Shown here piece after piece: positions 26,065 to 34,413 of a DNA stretch of 64,000 nucleotides. Where the stretch lies: positions 1,500,001-1,564,000 of the forward strand of contig NZ_CP111085.1 of assembly GCF_026278345.1 (NCBI RefSeq), in the 5' to 3' direction. Made by a program: the position numbers and the translations under genes. Under the pieces are notes generated by a model. The model was not told the origin of the DNA and ran no database searches. It saw only the letters and a list, made by a program, of their open reading frames with translations. This DNA is from Tellurirhabdus rosea. Lineage in GTDB: Bacteria > Bacteroidota > Bacteroidia > Cytophagales > Spirosomataceae. Within the stretch, counting starts at the first letter, position 1; each line of letters begins with the position of its first letter.

Positions 26065-27126
26065 TTAACGATTGGCGTCCGGCGCTACGGTGACCACCGA
26101 ACCATTTCGGTTTACGGTCAGGTCGGAGGTGCGGGCCAGGGCCATCAGCAGCACATCCACGTCTTCGCTCGGGACGGTGCCGGTGATGCGGATGTCGGCC
26201 AGTTGCGGCTCCTGAAACTGGAGCGTCAGCCCGTAGGTTTCGGACATTAGCCGCGCAACGTCGGCCAGCGACGTTTCATTGAAAACCAGCCGGTGTTCTT
26301 TCCAGGCCGTTTCTTCCTTCGGGTCTACCTGCTGGCGGCGTACCAGCGCGGGTTTGTCGGGTTGGGCTTCTTTTTTCACTTCTACCGACTCGCCCGGCTT
26401 CATGTCGATTACCTGGTCCTGGCCGTTCAGCATCAGCCTTATCTTGCCGGAAGAAAGCACCACCCGGGTAGCCTCCTGCCGGTCCGAGACGTTGAACTGG
26501 GTACCTTCGACTTCCACCGTCAGTTTGTCGGTATGGACCCGAAAATGGCGTTCTCCCCTGCCAATGGGCCGATGGGCTACCGAGAAAAAAGCTTCTCCTT
26601 TCAGCCAGACGGCCCGGGGCATTTCGTCGGACCAGACGCGGGCGAAGCGCAGTTCGCTGTTGCCGTTCAGCGTCACCACGGAGCCGTCCGGCAGGGTCAC
26701 CGTCTGCGAGGTACCGTAGGAAGTCCGGAACGTCTGCATCGCCTGCGACCACTGCGTCCACAGCATCCAGCCCAGAAAAAGCACGATTCCGGCGGCGGCT
26801 CCAACGGAGCGAAAGAAATACCAGCGGGCCACAAAGCTCTGCACATCGGGCTGTAAGGGCTGCAGTTCGGGCATCTCCTGAATGGAAGTCCGGATGCGCC
26901 CCCACAAGGACCGCACTTCGTCCCCGGCCAGTACCTCCCGGTCCGGCTGAGACGCTATCCGCACCAGCTGACGGGCCGTTTCCACGGTATCCCGGCGGTT
27001 CGGATGATACAACAGCCAGCCCTCCCAGAACGAAGCCACTTCGGCGTCGTCGGGGTGCTGGACCCAGCGGACGAACAAATCGTCCGTGGCCAGCTCCTCG
27101 GCGGTATAGGCTGAGAAGTGCTTCAT
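26065..27126 (-). CDS. FecR family anti-sigma / sigma-regulator protein
   Basis: A 353-residue inner-membrane regulator linking the STN domain of the neighbouring SusC to an ECF sigma factor. The N-terminal cytoplasmic part (residues 1-130) includes the helix SAYTAEELATDDLFVRWVQH. One membrane helix is seen (GAAAGIVLFLGWMLW). The periplasmic FecR core has YGTSQTVTLPDGSVVTLNG and AVWLKGEAFFSV, and a C-terminal DUF4974-like domain has FNETSLADVARLMSETYGL. An ECF sigma gene usually lies directly upstream of fecR, but here the next 366 bases are non-coding and are followed by a divergent ABC gene. The sigma partner must be elsewhere or absent. Confidence 0.93.
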   Translation of the reverse strand: MKHFSAYTAEELATDDLFVRWVQHPDDAEVASFWEGWLLYHPNRRDTVETARQLVRIASQPDREVLAGDEVRSLWGRIRTSIQEMPELQPLQPDVQSFVARWYFFRSVGAAAGIVLFLGWMLWTQWSQAMQTFRTSYGTSQTVTLPDGSVVTLNGNSELRFARVWSDEMPRAVWLKGEAFFSVAHRPIGRGERHFRVHTDKLTVEVEGTQFNVSDRQEATRVVLSSGKIRLMLNGQDQVIDMKPGESVEVKKEAQPDKPALVRRQQVDPKEETAWKEHRLVFNETSLADVARLMSETYGLTLQFQEPQLADIRITGTVPSEDVDVLLMALARTSDLTVNRNGSVVTVAPDANR

Positions 27127-27492
27127 TTTTTAGTATTCTTTGGGGGTTGATGTTGTATTTTTAAGGGCAAAAGTGAGACGTCTCTTTCATCTACTTGTAC
27201 CCGGTCCAATTTTAGGCGCAATAGCCGGGCCGTCTCCCATACTTTCGGATTTAATTAAAATTTTTAAAATAATTTACCCTTTCTAAAATGCTGATTTTAA
27301 GCTTGTAGTACACGAAACTTATAGTTATTTTTCCTTACTTAGCGAGCTGGATTAAAAAAGGCTTAATATTTTTCGGGCCTCCGCGCAGGGCCGGTCGTAC
27401 CCGACTTCAGCCATTCTTCACAGACCGGTAGCGCCCCGCCGATATCCTTGTTTACTTAATCGGTTCATAACTCCGTTTGACCAACAACTTGT
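27127..27492. other. 366-base intergenic region between fecR and the ABC ATPase gene
   Basis: This AT-rich divergent region should hold promoters for fecR-susC-susD (minus) and the ABC genes (plus). I found no exact TAnnTTTG box on either strand and no gene. An ECF-sigma-dependent promoter for fecR would not need that box. No strong repeat or hairpin stands out. Confidence 0.6.
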
Positions 27493-28386
27493 ATGCAGCT
27501 CACGATCCAAAACCTGTCCAAAACCTACCCCAACGGGGTCAAAGCCCTCGACGACGTTTCGCTCACGATTCCAACCGGCATGTTTGGGCTGCTGGGGCAG
27601 AACGGGGCGGGCAAATCCACCCTGATGCGCACGCTGGCGACGCTCCAGGACGCAGACAGCGGCTCGGCCTTCCTCGGCGACATCGACGTGCTCAACCAGA
27701 AAGATGCCGTTCGGCGGCTACTGGGTTATCTGCCCCAGGAATTCGGGGTTTACCCGAAGGTAGCGGCCGTGGACATGCTCGACCACCTCGCCATTCTGAA
27801 GGGAGTGACCAACGGCAGCCAGCGGAAGGAACTGGTCAACGCCCTGCTCCAGCGGGTGAATCTCTACGAACACCGCAAAAAAGCGGTGAGCAGCTACTCC
27901 GGGGGCATGCGGCAGCGTTTTGGCATCGCCCAGGCACTTATCGGCAACCCCAAACTCATCATCGTCGACGAACCCACGGCGGGCCTCGACCCCGGCGAGC
28001 GCAACCGCTTCTACAATCTCCTTTCCGAAATCGGCGAGAACGTCATCGTCATCCTTTCGACCCACATCGTTCAGGACGTCATGGAGCTCTGCAACAACAT
28101 GGCGATCATTCACAAAGGACGGGTGTTGTACAGCGGCTCTCCCGGCACCGCGGTGGATCAGCTGGAGGGCAGCATCTGGGAAAAGTCCATTACCAAAGCG
28201 GAATTGCCGGAATACCAGAAGCAGTTTACCGTCATTTCGAATAAACTCGTGGCGGGCAAACCGCTGATTCACATTTACAGCGACGACGTTCCCGGCCCCG
28301 GCTTCCACCCCACCCGCCCGGACCTGGAAGACGTGTTTTTCTCCATGATTGAAGGACATACGGAGTTAATGAATAATGAAAAATGA
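27493..28386 (+). CDS. ABC transporter ATP-binding protein
   Basis: A 297-residue ATPase subunit, likely powering the membrane protein encoded next (28513-32157). Walker A GQNGAGKST, Q-loop YLPQEFG, signature SYSGGMRQR, Walker B LIIVDEPTAGLDP and the switch His in STHIVQD are all intact. The C-terminal 80 residues form a CcmA/NatA-type accessory region. The last codons (LMNNEK and the stop at 28384-28386) lie inside the left arm of inverted repeat IR4, so the C-terminus has apparently been shaped by that repeat. The gene starts at ATG 27493. Confidence 0.93.
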   Translation: MQLTIQNLSKTYPNGVKALDDVSLTIPTGMFGLLGQNGAGKSTLMRTLATLQDADSGSAFLGDIDVLNQKDAVRRLLGYLPQEFGVYPKVAAVDMLDHLAILKGVTNGSQRKELVNALLQRVNLYEHRKKAVSSYSGGMRQRFGIAQALIGNPKLIIVDEPTAGLDPGERNRFYNLLSEIGENVIVILSTHIVQDVMELCNNMAIIHKGRVLYSGSPGTAVDQLEGSIWEKSITKAELPEYQKQFTVISNKLVAGKPLIHIYSDDVPGPGFHPTRPDLEDVFFSMIEGHTELMNNEK

Positions 28387-28499
28387 ATAATTAAAATGAA
28401 TCGCGGCGGAAGGTAATGAACGCTGCGCGTCTCGTGTTTAGGAAGCCTCCTGGCCACATCCCTACTCCATCCTTCATTATTCTTTTTTCATTATTCATT
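28368..28499. repeat. inverted repeat IR4 overlapping the ABC ATPase stop codon
   Basis: Arms 28368-28391 and 28476-28499 are 24 bases and match at 23 of 24 (AATGAATAATGAA-type sequence). The stop codon at 28384-28386 is within the left arm. The loop segment 28395-28420 matches 42045-42070 of IR8 at about 21 of 26 bases and shares CGCGGCGGA. Confidence 0.9.
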
Positions 28500-28512
28500 T
28501 TTCTCTGGCTCC

Positions 28513-31500
28513 ATGTTTCGTCATATTTTTACCTTCGAACTCCGCTATTGGCTGAGGCAGCCGATGGTGTATATTTTCATGCTGCTGAACCTGCTGCTCT
28601 TTGCCTGGGCAGCGGCCGACGATGACCTGAGCATCGGCGGCTCGTTTGGCAACATCTACAAAAACGCGCCGTACGTCATTCAGAACCAGTACGTCACCTG
28701 GTGCATCTTTGCGCTGCTGATGACCACGGCCTTTGTGCAGAACGCCGCCCTGCGCGACTTCAGCTACAAGACCAGCGGCATTGTCTTTTCGTCGCCCATC
28801 AGCAAAATGGCTTACCTGATGGGCCGCTTCTGGGGCTCGTTCATCGTCTCGCTGATTCCGTTTCTGGGCATTTCGCTGGGCATCATCATCGGAACGGTCA
28901 TCGGTCAGACGTTCGACCTCATCGAACCCGACCGCTACACGGCCATCGACTGGGCCGCGCACCTCAAGGGCTTTCTGGTCTTTGCCGTCCCCAACACGTT
29001 CATTACCGGGGCCGTCATTTTTGCTCTGGCCGCCCTGACCCGCTCGACGCTGGTGGCGTTTGTGGGGGCTATTGGTTTTCTGGTCGCCTACCTGACGGCC
29101 AATAGTTTTCTGAGCGATATCGAAAACGAAAAACTGGCGTTCTACGTCGATACGTTCGGGGCACGGCCGTACGAACTGCTGACGAAATACTGGACGGTCA
29201 GTGAGAAAAATACGCTTTCGGTCGGCTTCGACGATCCCATGATGCTGCTCAACCGGGCCATCTGGCTGGGCTTCGGGGTGCTGGTGCTGGCCTTTACGTA
29301 TGTCCGGTTCTCGTTTACCGAACAGACCGCCCGGAAGCCGCTGCTGCGGGGCCGTCGCTGGCTCAATTTCCGGCGCGAGGAAGAGGCAGAGCACTTCATT
29401 TATTCCCCGCTGGCGGCTTTGCCTCCGGTGACGCAGCACTTCGACGCCCGGGCCCGGCTGGTGCAGCTCTGGCGGATGACGCGCACCGACTTCCGGGGCG
29501 TCGTGACCGGCACCGCGTTCATCGCCATTCTGATTCTGGGTCTGCTCAACATGGGTTTTCAGTTGCGGTATGCCGGCAAAATGTACGGTCTGAGCTCACA
29601 CCCGGTCACCTACAACGTCATCGGGCTCATCCGGGGCACGATGTACCTGTTTCTGATTACCATCATCATTTTCTATTCGGGAGCCATCATCTGGAAAGAG
29701 CGGGATGCGGACCTGGACCAGATTTATGACGCCACGCCGCACCGGACCTGGACCGTTTTTGTGGCCAAACTGCTGTCGATGACGGGCATCGTCGCGCTGA
29801 TTCTGCTGTTCTGCATCGGCGCGGGCGTCGTGGCGCAGGCCGTGCAGGGGTACACGCACTTTGAACCGGGGCTTTATTTTACCGAATTTTTCCTGATCGA
29901 CCTGCTCAGTTTCATTCCGCTGATGGTCCTGTCGATGCTGGTGCATACGCTGGTCAACAATAAGTACCTCGCGTTCTTTGTCTTTGTGGCCGTGCTGTTC
30001 GCCAATTCGAGCATCTGGGGGCCGCTGGATGTGGTTTCCAACCTTGCCCAGTTCAACGCGCGACCGAATTACACCTACTCGGACATGACGGGCTACGGCC
30101 CCTACCTGACCTCCTATGTCTGGTTCCGGCTGTACTGGTCGCTGTGTACGGCGATGCTGGCGCTGGTCGCGATTCTGTTCTGGATACGCGGCCGCGATAC
30201 GGCCTGGCGCAGTCGGCGGCGGAATGCCCGGCTGGCTTTCAGCGGTTCGGGGCGGCTGCTGTTCTTCGGGCTGCTGGCGACCTTCGTGCTTTGCGGCGGC
30301 TTTATTTTTTACAATACGAAGGTGCTGAATACCTACCGAAGCGAGGACGAAACCGAGGAACTGCAGGCCGGTTATGAGAAAAAGTACAAAAAATACCAGG
30401 GCCGCCCGCAGCCGCGCATCGCCGACGTGAAGTACCGGATCGATGTGTATCCGGAAGAACGAAACCTGCTGGTCGAAGGGGATTACGTGCTGGTCAACCG
30501 CAGCAGCTTCCCGATTGACTCCCTGCACATCAAGCTGCCCACGGAACACGAATACACCCTGAAAACGGACCGCGGCGAAAAACTGCTATTGAACGATGAG
30601 GAGGTGCTGTACCGGATTTACCGACTTTCGCCCGCCCTCGCACCCGGCGACTCGATGAAGCTGCACTTCACGGCCAAACGCCTCCAGAAAGGCTTTGAAA
30701 ACGAGGTTACGTTCGTCAAACAGGTCAACAACAACGGTTCGTTCTTCGACAATACCGACTTTGCGCCCCAGATCGGCTACCAGGAAAGCTACGAGCTGTC
30801 GGACAAAACCACCCGCAAAAAGTACGACCTGAAGGAAAACGACCGGATGCCGCCCCTGCGCCGCAACTGCACGGACGCCTGTCTAAACACCTACCTGAGT
30901 AACGATGCCGACTGGGTGATGGTCGAAACGGTGATCAGCACCTCGCCGGACCAGCTGGCCATCGCGCCGGGTTCGCGCCTGAGAGAATGGCGCGGAACCG
31001 ACCCGGCGGGCAAACCCCGTCGCTACTTCCATTACCGGCTCGACCACCCGTCGATGAACTTCTATTCGTTCATTTCGGCCCGGTACGAGGTGGCCCGCGA
31101 GAAGTGGAACGGCATTGATATCGAGGTGTATTATGACAAAAAGCATCCGTATAACGTGCCGAACATGATCCGGTCGATGAAAAAGTCGCTGGCGTATTAT
31201 ACCGAAAACTTCGGCCCGTATTACCATAAACAGGCCCGGATCATCGAGTTCCCGCGGTACGCCACGTTTGCGCAGGCGTTTCCCGGCACCATGCCGTATT
31301 CCGAAAGCATCGGCTTTATCGCCAAAATCGACCCGGAAGAGGATATCGACATGGTCTACTACGTGGTGGCGCACGAAATGGGGCATCAGTGGTGGGCGCA
31401 CCAGGTGATCGGGGCCGAAATGCAGGGCGCGACGCTGCTTTCGGAGACGCTGGCCCAGTATTCGGCGCTGATGGTGATGGAGAAAGAGTACGGGCGCGAC

Positions 31501-32157
31501 CGGATGAAGAAGTTTCTGAAGTACGAAATGGACAGCTATCTGGAATCGCGGGGAGCCGAGTCGAAGCGGGAAGTGCCGCTCGAACGGGTGGAAAACCAGG
31601 GCTACATCCACTACCGGAAAGGCAGCGTGGTGATGTATTACCTGAAAGAAATGATCGGCGAGAAAGCGGTGAACAAGGCCCTGCGGGAGCTGGTGGCCAA
31701 TTACGCCTACCGCAGACCGCCCTATCCCAACGCCTACGCCCTGACGGACCTGCTCCAGAAGGCCACGCCGGACTCCCTGCAATACCTGATTACCGACCTG
31801 TTCCGGGAGATGACCATCTTCAACAACCGGGCGCTGGCCGCCAGTTCTAAAAAGCGGCCGGACGGGCAGTACGAAGTAACCGTGAACGTCCAGAGTGAGA
31901 AGTTCCGCGCCGATTCGCTCGGCCGCGAAACCCCGGCCACGCTGAACGACTGGATCGACGTGGGCGTCTACGGCAAACCCGCCGAAGGCAAAAAACAGGG
32001 CAAACTGCTCGCCATCCGCCGCGAACGGATTCGGAAGAAAGAAGGCAGGTACACCTTCCTCGTCCGGGAAGAACCCTACGAGGCGGGAATCGATCCCATC
32101 AACTTCCTGGTTGACCGCCTGCCGGAAGATAATCTGAAGAAAGTGTCCGGGCTGTAA
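28513..32157 (+). CDS. ABC-2-type permease fused to an M1-family aminopeptidase domain
   Basis: A 1214-residue membrane protein. The first 600 or so residues hold two sets of hydrophobic helices of ABC-2 permease type, each followed by soluble loops. The C-terminal half is an M1 (gluzincin) metallopeptidase domain with the zinc motif HEMGHQWWAHQ (His about 954 and 958) and the downstream Glu in LLSETLAQYSALM. Together with the ATPase upstream it would form an ABC system whose permease carries its own periplasmic peptidase. The transported or processed substrate is unknown; peptide export or processing is only an inference. IR4 separates the two genes and IR5 follows the stop. Confidence 0.9.
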   Translation: MFRHIFTFELRYWLRQPMVYIFMLLNLLLFAWAAADDDLSIGGSFGNIYKNAPYVIQNQYVTWCIFALLMTTAFVQNAALRDFSYKTSGIVFSSPISKMAYLMGRFWGSFIVSLIPFLGISLGIIIGTVIGQTFDLIEPDRYTAIDWAAHLKGFLVFAVPNTFITGAVIFALAALTRSTLVAFVGAIGFLVAYLTANSFLSDIENEKLAFYVDTFGARPYELLTKYWTVSEKNTLSVGFDDPMMLLNRAIWLGFGVLVLAFTYVRFSFTEQTARKPLLRGRRWLNFRREEEAEHFIYSPLAALPPVTQHFDARARLVQLWRMTRTDFRGVVTGTAFIAILILGLLNMGFQLRYAGKMYGLSSHPVTYNVIGLIRGTMYLFLITIIIFYSGAIIWKERDADLDQIYDATPHRTWTVFVAKLLSMTGIVALILLFCIGAGVVAQAVQGYTHFEPGLYFTEFFLIDLLSFIPLMVLSMLVHTLVNNKYLAFFVFVAVLFANSSIWGPLDVVSNLAQFNARPNYTYSDMTGYGPYLTSYVWFRLYWSLCTAMLALVAILFWIRGRDTAWRSRRRNARLAFSGSGRLLFFGLLATFVLCGGFIFYNTKVLNTYRSEDETEELQAGYEKKYKKYQGRPQPRIADVKYRIDVYPEERNLLVEGDYVLVNRSSFPIDSLHIKLPTEHEYTLKTDRGEKLLLNDEEVLYRIYRLSPALAPGDSMKLHFTAKRLQKGFENEVTFVKQVNNNGSFFDNTDFAPQIGYQESYELSDKTTRKKYDLKENDRMPPLRRNCTDACLNTYLSNDADWVMVETVISTSPDQLAIAPGSRLREWRGTDPAGKPRRYFHYRLDHPSMNFYSFISARYEVAREKWNGIDIEVYYDKKHPYNVPNMIRSMKKSLAYYTENFGPYYHKQARIIEFPRYATFAQAFPGTMPYSESIGFIAKIDPEEDIDMVYYVVAHEMGHQWWAHQVIGAEMQGATLLSETLAQYSALMVMEKEYGRDRMKKFLKYEMDSYLESRGAESKREVPLERVENQGYIHYRKGSVVMYYLKEMIGEKAVNKALRELVANYAYRRPPYPNAYALTDLLQKATPDSLQYLITDLFREMTIFNNRALAASSKKRPDGQYEVTVNVQSEKFRADSLGRETPATLNDWIDVGVYGKPAEGKKQGKLLAIRRERIRKKEGRYTFLVREEPYEAGIDPINFLVDRLPEDNLKKVSGL

Positions 32158-32163
32158 GGTGAG

Positions 32164-32217
32164 TTTAACCACGGAGGGACACGGAGGTAAGCACCGCAGC
32201 GTCCCTTCGTGGTTAAA
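32164..32217. repeat. inverted repeat IR5 between convergent stop codons
   Basis: TTTAACCACGGAGGGAC (32164-32180) pairs with GTCCCTTCGTGGTTAAA (32201-32217) with one mismatch. It starts 7 bases after the ABC/M1 stop, and its right arm covers the stop codon (32213-32215) of the opposite gene. Confidence 0.9.
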
Positions 32218-32863
32218 TACGTTTCGCCACCGGAAACGTCATCCGAAAGTCCTCTACCGCCATTACGGCCAGCGGGCGGATGCGACCGATCTGGGGAAAA
32301 TAAGCCGACTTAACAGACATATCCTTCACCGAAACGAGCTGCCCTTTTCCGGAAGCGACCGGCCGGGTAAGCAGCATTTCTCCCCGCTTCTTCTGCAGCA
32401 GTCGAAAGAGCGGCATCAGCTTCGTGGAAACCGGAAAACGCGGCCCCCAGGGCTTCACCAGCACATCCAGAAAATTGACGCCGTTGGCGCTGACCCGGTA
32501 CCGGCGCGTCCCATCCGCATTGTGAACAATGGCGAAATCGGCCAGTTCTTTGGGTATGCCCCAATTTTCGAACCCGTTCCAGACGCTGTCGTAGGTCGAG
32601 ACGTAGATCTTGCTGATGGACAGTCCCCACTTCCCGCCCAGTTTGAAAAGACCCGGAATAAAAAGCAGCTCCCGGTACGGCCCCACCCCCGACGTGTGGT
32701 AATCCACCAGCATCACCGCCCCCATCACCCCTTTGTACGCGCCGCGTTGGTACTCCGCCAGAAACCCATTTTGCCGGACAAAAGAAGCCGGAAAATGGGC
32801 GACGAAAACGAGGCCGTCGCCGGTTAACTTCCAGGGTGCGGGGGCGATGAAGTCAGGAGTCAT
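32213..32863 (-). CDS. acetoacetate decarboxylase-like family protein
   Basis: A 216-residue protein of the acetoacetate decarboxylase-like fold. The key segment WNGFENWGIPKELADFAI resembles the family block that holds the Schiff-base Lys and its neighbour. VGPYRELLFIPGLF and the C-terminal KSAYFPQIGRIRPL support the fold. Many members are not true acetoacetate decarboxylases, and the substrate cannot be told here. The protein is probably cytoplasmic, with no signal peptide. The stop codon lies within IR5, and a terminator-like hairpin lies upstream of its start at 32891-32940. Confidence 0.72.
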   Translation of the reverse strand: MTPDFIAPAPWKLTGDGLVFVAHFPASFVRQNGFLAEYQRGAYKGVMGAVMLVDYHTSGVGPYRELLFIPGLFKLGGKWGLSISKIYVSTYDSVWNGFENWGIPKELADFAIVHNADGTRRYRVSANGVNFLDVLVKPWGPRFPVSTKLMPLFRLLQKKRGEMLLTRPVASGKGQLVSVKDMSVKSAYFPQIGRIRPLAVMAVEDFRMTFPVAKRI

Positions 32864-32890
32864 AGGGTTTTGGTAAAGAGTTAAAATTGG

Positions 32891-32940
32891 AAAATCAGGG
32901 CCCGCCGGAAACCAGACCGGACGGCAAGCCCTGACTTTTT
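32891..32940. terminator. hairpin terminator of the DUF5872 gene
   Basis: TCAGGGC (32895-32901) pairs with GCCCTGA (32928-32934), with a second inner pairing CCGCCGG/CCGGACGG. A-tracts and T-tracts flank both sides, so it can act on the minus-strand DUF5872 transcript. Confidence 0.75.
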
Positions 32941-32951
32941 ACGGGTAACCA

Positions 32952-33479
32952 TCAGCTTTTGGCTTCCTTCCGGGCTTTGCTGGCGGCTTTGGTATTGGCC
33001 GCCCGGGGCTTGCCCGCCCGCGAAGCCGTCTGCTTCTTCACATTCGTAGCCTTTTTTTCCTCCGGCGAAAGCTTGTCCCACGCCTCTTTGGGCAGGTAAC
33101 GGGTCGTTCCGCCCTTGCGGTCCGCCTCCTTGCCGTCCGAAGTCTGCCAGTCTTCGTCCGTCCACTTCTGGAGGCTTTTCTGCGATTCCGTTTTTTTGCT
33201 GCTGTGGTAGCCGCCCCCCGCCTCTTCGTATTCTTTTTTCAGCAACTGGGCCTTCCGGGCGCTCCATTGTCCGGGCTTGCCCCCCTTGTCGCCTTCCATG
33301 ATTTTATTTTTCAACTTCTCCCGGAGGGCCAGATCCGTGTAGTTGGAGTCATCCTTTTTCGAGGATTTTCGGGCCGCAGGACTTTTGGAAGCCCCCTCCC
33401 CGGATATTGATTTTTTAGCCTTCGCTGCCGGTTTCTTTTCAGCGGCTTTCTCGGTTTTCGCTGCCATAACGTTGCTCAA
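32952..33479 (-). CDS. DUF5872 domain protein with basic low-complexity ends
   Basis: A 175-residue, very Lys/Ala-rich protein. The core (about residues 45-150) matches DUF5872: ALREKLKNKIMEGDKGGKPG, QWSARKAQLLKKEYE, SLQKWTDEDWQTSDG, RYLPKEAWDKLSPEEKKAT. The N-terminal (AEKKPAAKAKKSISG) and C-terminal (AASKARKEAKS) tails resemble histone-H1-like basic tails, suggesting DNA or RNA binding, which is inference. The family function is unknown. The gene is transcribed alone on the minus strand and is followed by a hairpin terminator. Confidence 0.85.
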   Translation of the reverse strand: MSNVMAAKTEKAAEKKPAAKAKKSISGEGASKSPAARKSSKKDDSNYTDLALREKLKNKIMEGDKGGKPGQWSARKAQLLKKEYEEAGGGYHSSKKTESQKSLQKWTDEDWQTSDGKEADRKGGTTRYLPKEAWDKLSPEEKKATNVKKQTASRAGKPRAANTKAASKARKEAKS

Positions 33480-33596
33480 AAGTTTGCGGATAAACGGTTT
33501 GTTTAATCAAATGTTACCGCCCGTTTACCCGCAGGCTATAGTTGCCCTAACCTTTACCGCTGCGCGAAGTTTTGTTGATAGCTGAACTTTTACCCA

Positions 33597-34325
33597 ATGC
33601 CCCTGCGATCCCTGCCCTTTGTTTTCCTGCTCCTGACCGGCCGTCTGAACGACCTGAATGCCTGCTCGTTATCGGACTCGCTGATTACCGCGCCCGCCGA
33701 ACCGATCACCAAAGTCCGCTTTGTCGCCGATACCGACCAGCGATTTTTCTTTTTCCGTACGCCCTTCGGCGACCGGTCCGGACCAGATGCGTTCAACATC
33801 TGGGGCATCCGGGCGGGGCTGCTGTTTCCCCGGAAGTACAAGCTGGGACTGGGCTATTATGTCGGCCGCCAGCTTTTCAGTCGCCCGGGGATTGTTCCGG
33901 AGCCTTACACCCGGCTGACCCGCCGCCTCAGCTACCTGACGGCGTATTACGAGCCCTACCTTTTCCGGCGCAAATTCTGGGAACTGAGCGTGCCGGTCGA
34001 GGCCGGTTTCGGAACCGTGCGGTACGACAGTTTCAATTACCCCAACCAGGCCCGGACCCGGCGACGGGGCTATTTTGTGCCCACCGGAGCGGCCCTTTCC
34101 CTTTCTCTGAAGTTTCCGGAACTGCGTCGGCTTCGGGCGCTTCGCTGGTTCGGAGTCAACTTCATCGGCGGTTATCGGGTCGTTCCGTACGTGCAGTCTA
34201 CCGATTCCCAACTCGGCTACAACGGCTTTTTCTACTCCATCAGTCCGGCTTTTTTCCTCGACCGGTTCACGGTAGATTATAAGAAATGGAGAGCCCGCCA
34301 GAAAACTAGTCGGCCAATAGAATAA
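33597..34325 (+). CDS. hypothetical secreted protein, probably a small outer-membrane beta-barrel
   Basis: A 242-residue protein of unrecognised family. It begins with a short signal-like segment (MPLRSLPFVFLLLTG). The rest alternates aromatic and polar residues in strand-like stretches (WGIRAGLLFPRKYKLGLGYY, WFGVNFIGGYRVVPYVQS), and FYSISPAFFLDRFTVDY occurs near the end. This is typical of Bacteroidota outer-membrane or surface proteins of the 'hypothetical barrel' kind. This frame is preferred to the overlapping one from 33572 because of the signal segment and amphipathic strand pattern. It stands alone. Confidence 0.7.
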   Translation: MPLRSLPFVFLLLTGRLNDLNACSLSDSLITAPAEPITKVRFVADTDQRFFFFRTPFGDRSGPDAFNIWGIRAGLLFPRKYKLGLGYYVGRQLFSRPGIVPEPYTRLTRRLSYLTAYYEPYLFRRKFWELSVPVEAGFGTVRYDSFNYPNQARTRRRGYFVPTGAALSLSLKFPELRRLRALRWFGVNFIGGYRVVPYVQSTDSQLGYNGFFYSISPAFFLDRFTVDYKKWRARQKTSRPIE

Positions 34326-34413
34326 TAATTTTTGCTGAAAAATTTAAACTATTTCGATACAGATTGTTATTTTTAGACTTATCCCGTTCACGCACAAACA
34401 CTTACCTTATCCT

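Noticed and set aside
33572-34282. A 236-codon frame overlapping the barrel-like gene
   Set aside because: Pro/Arg-rich with no signal peptide. The frame at 33597 has a signal segment and beta-strand pattern and is preferred.
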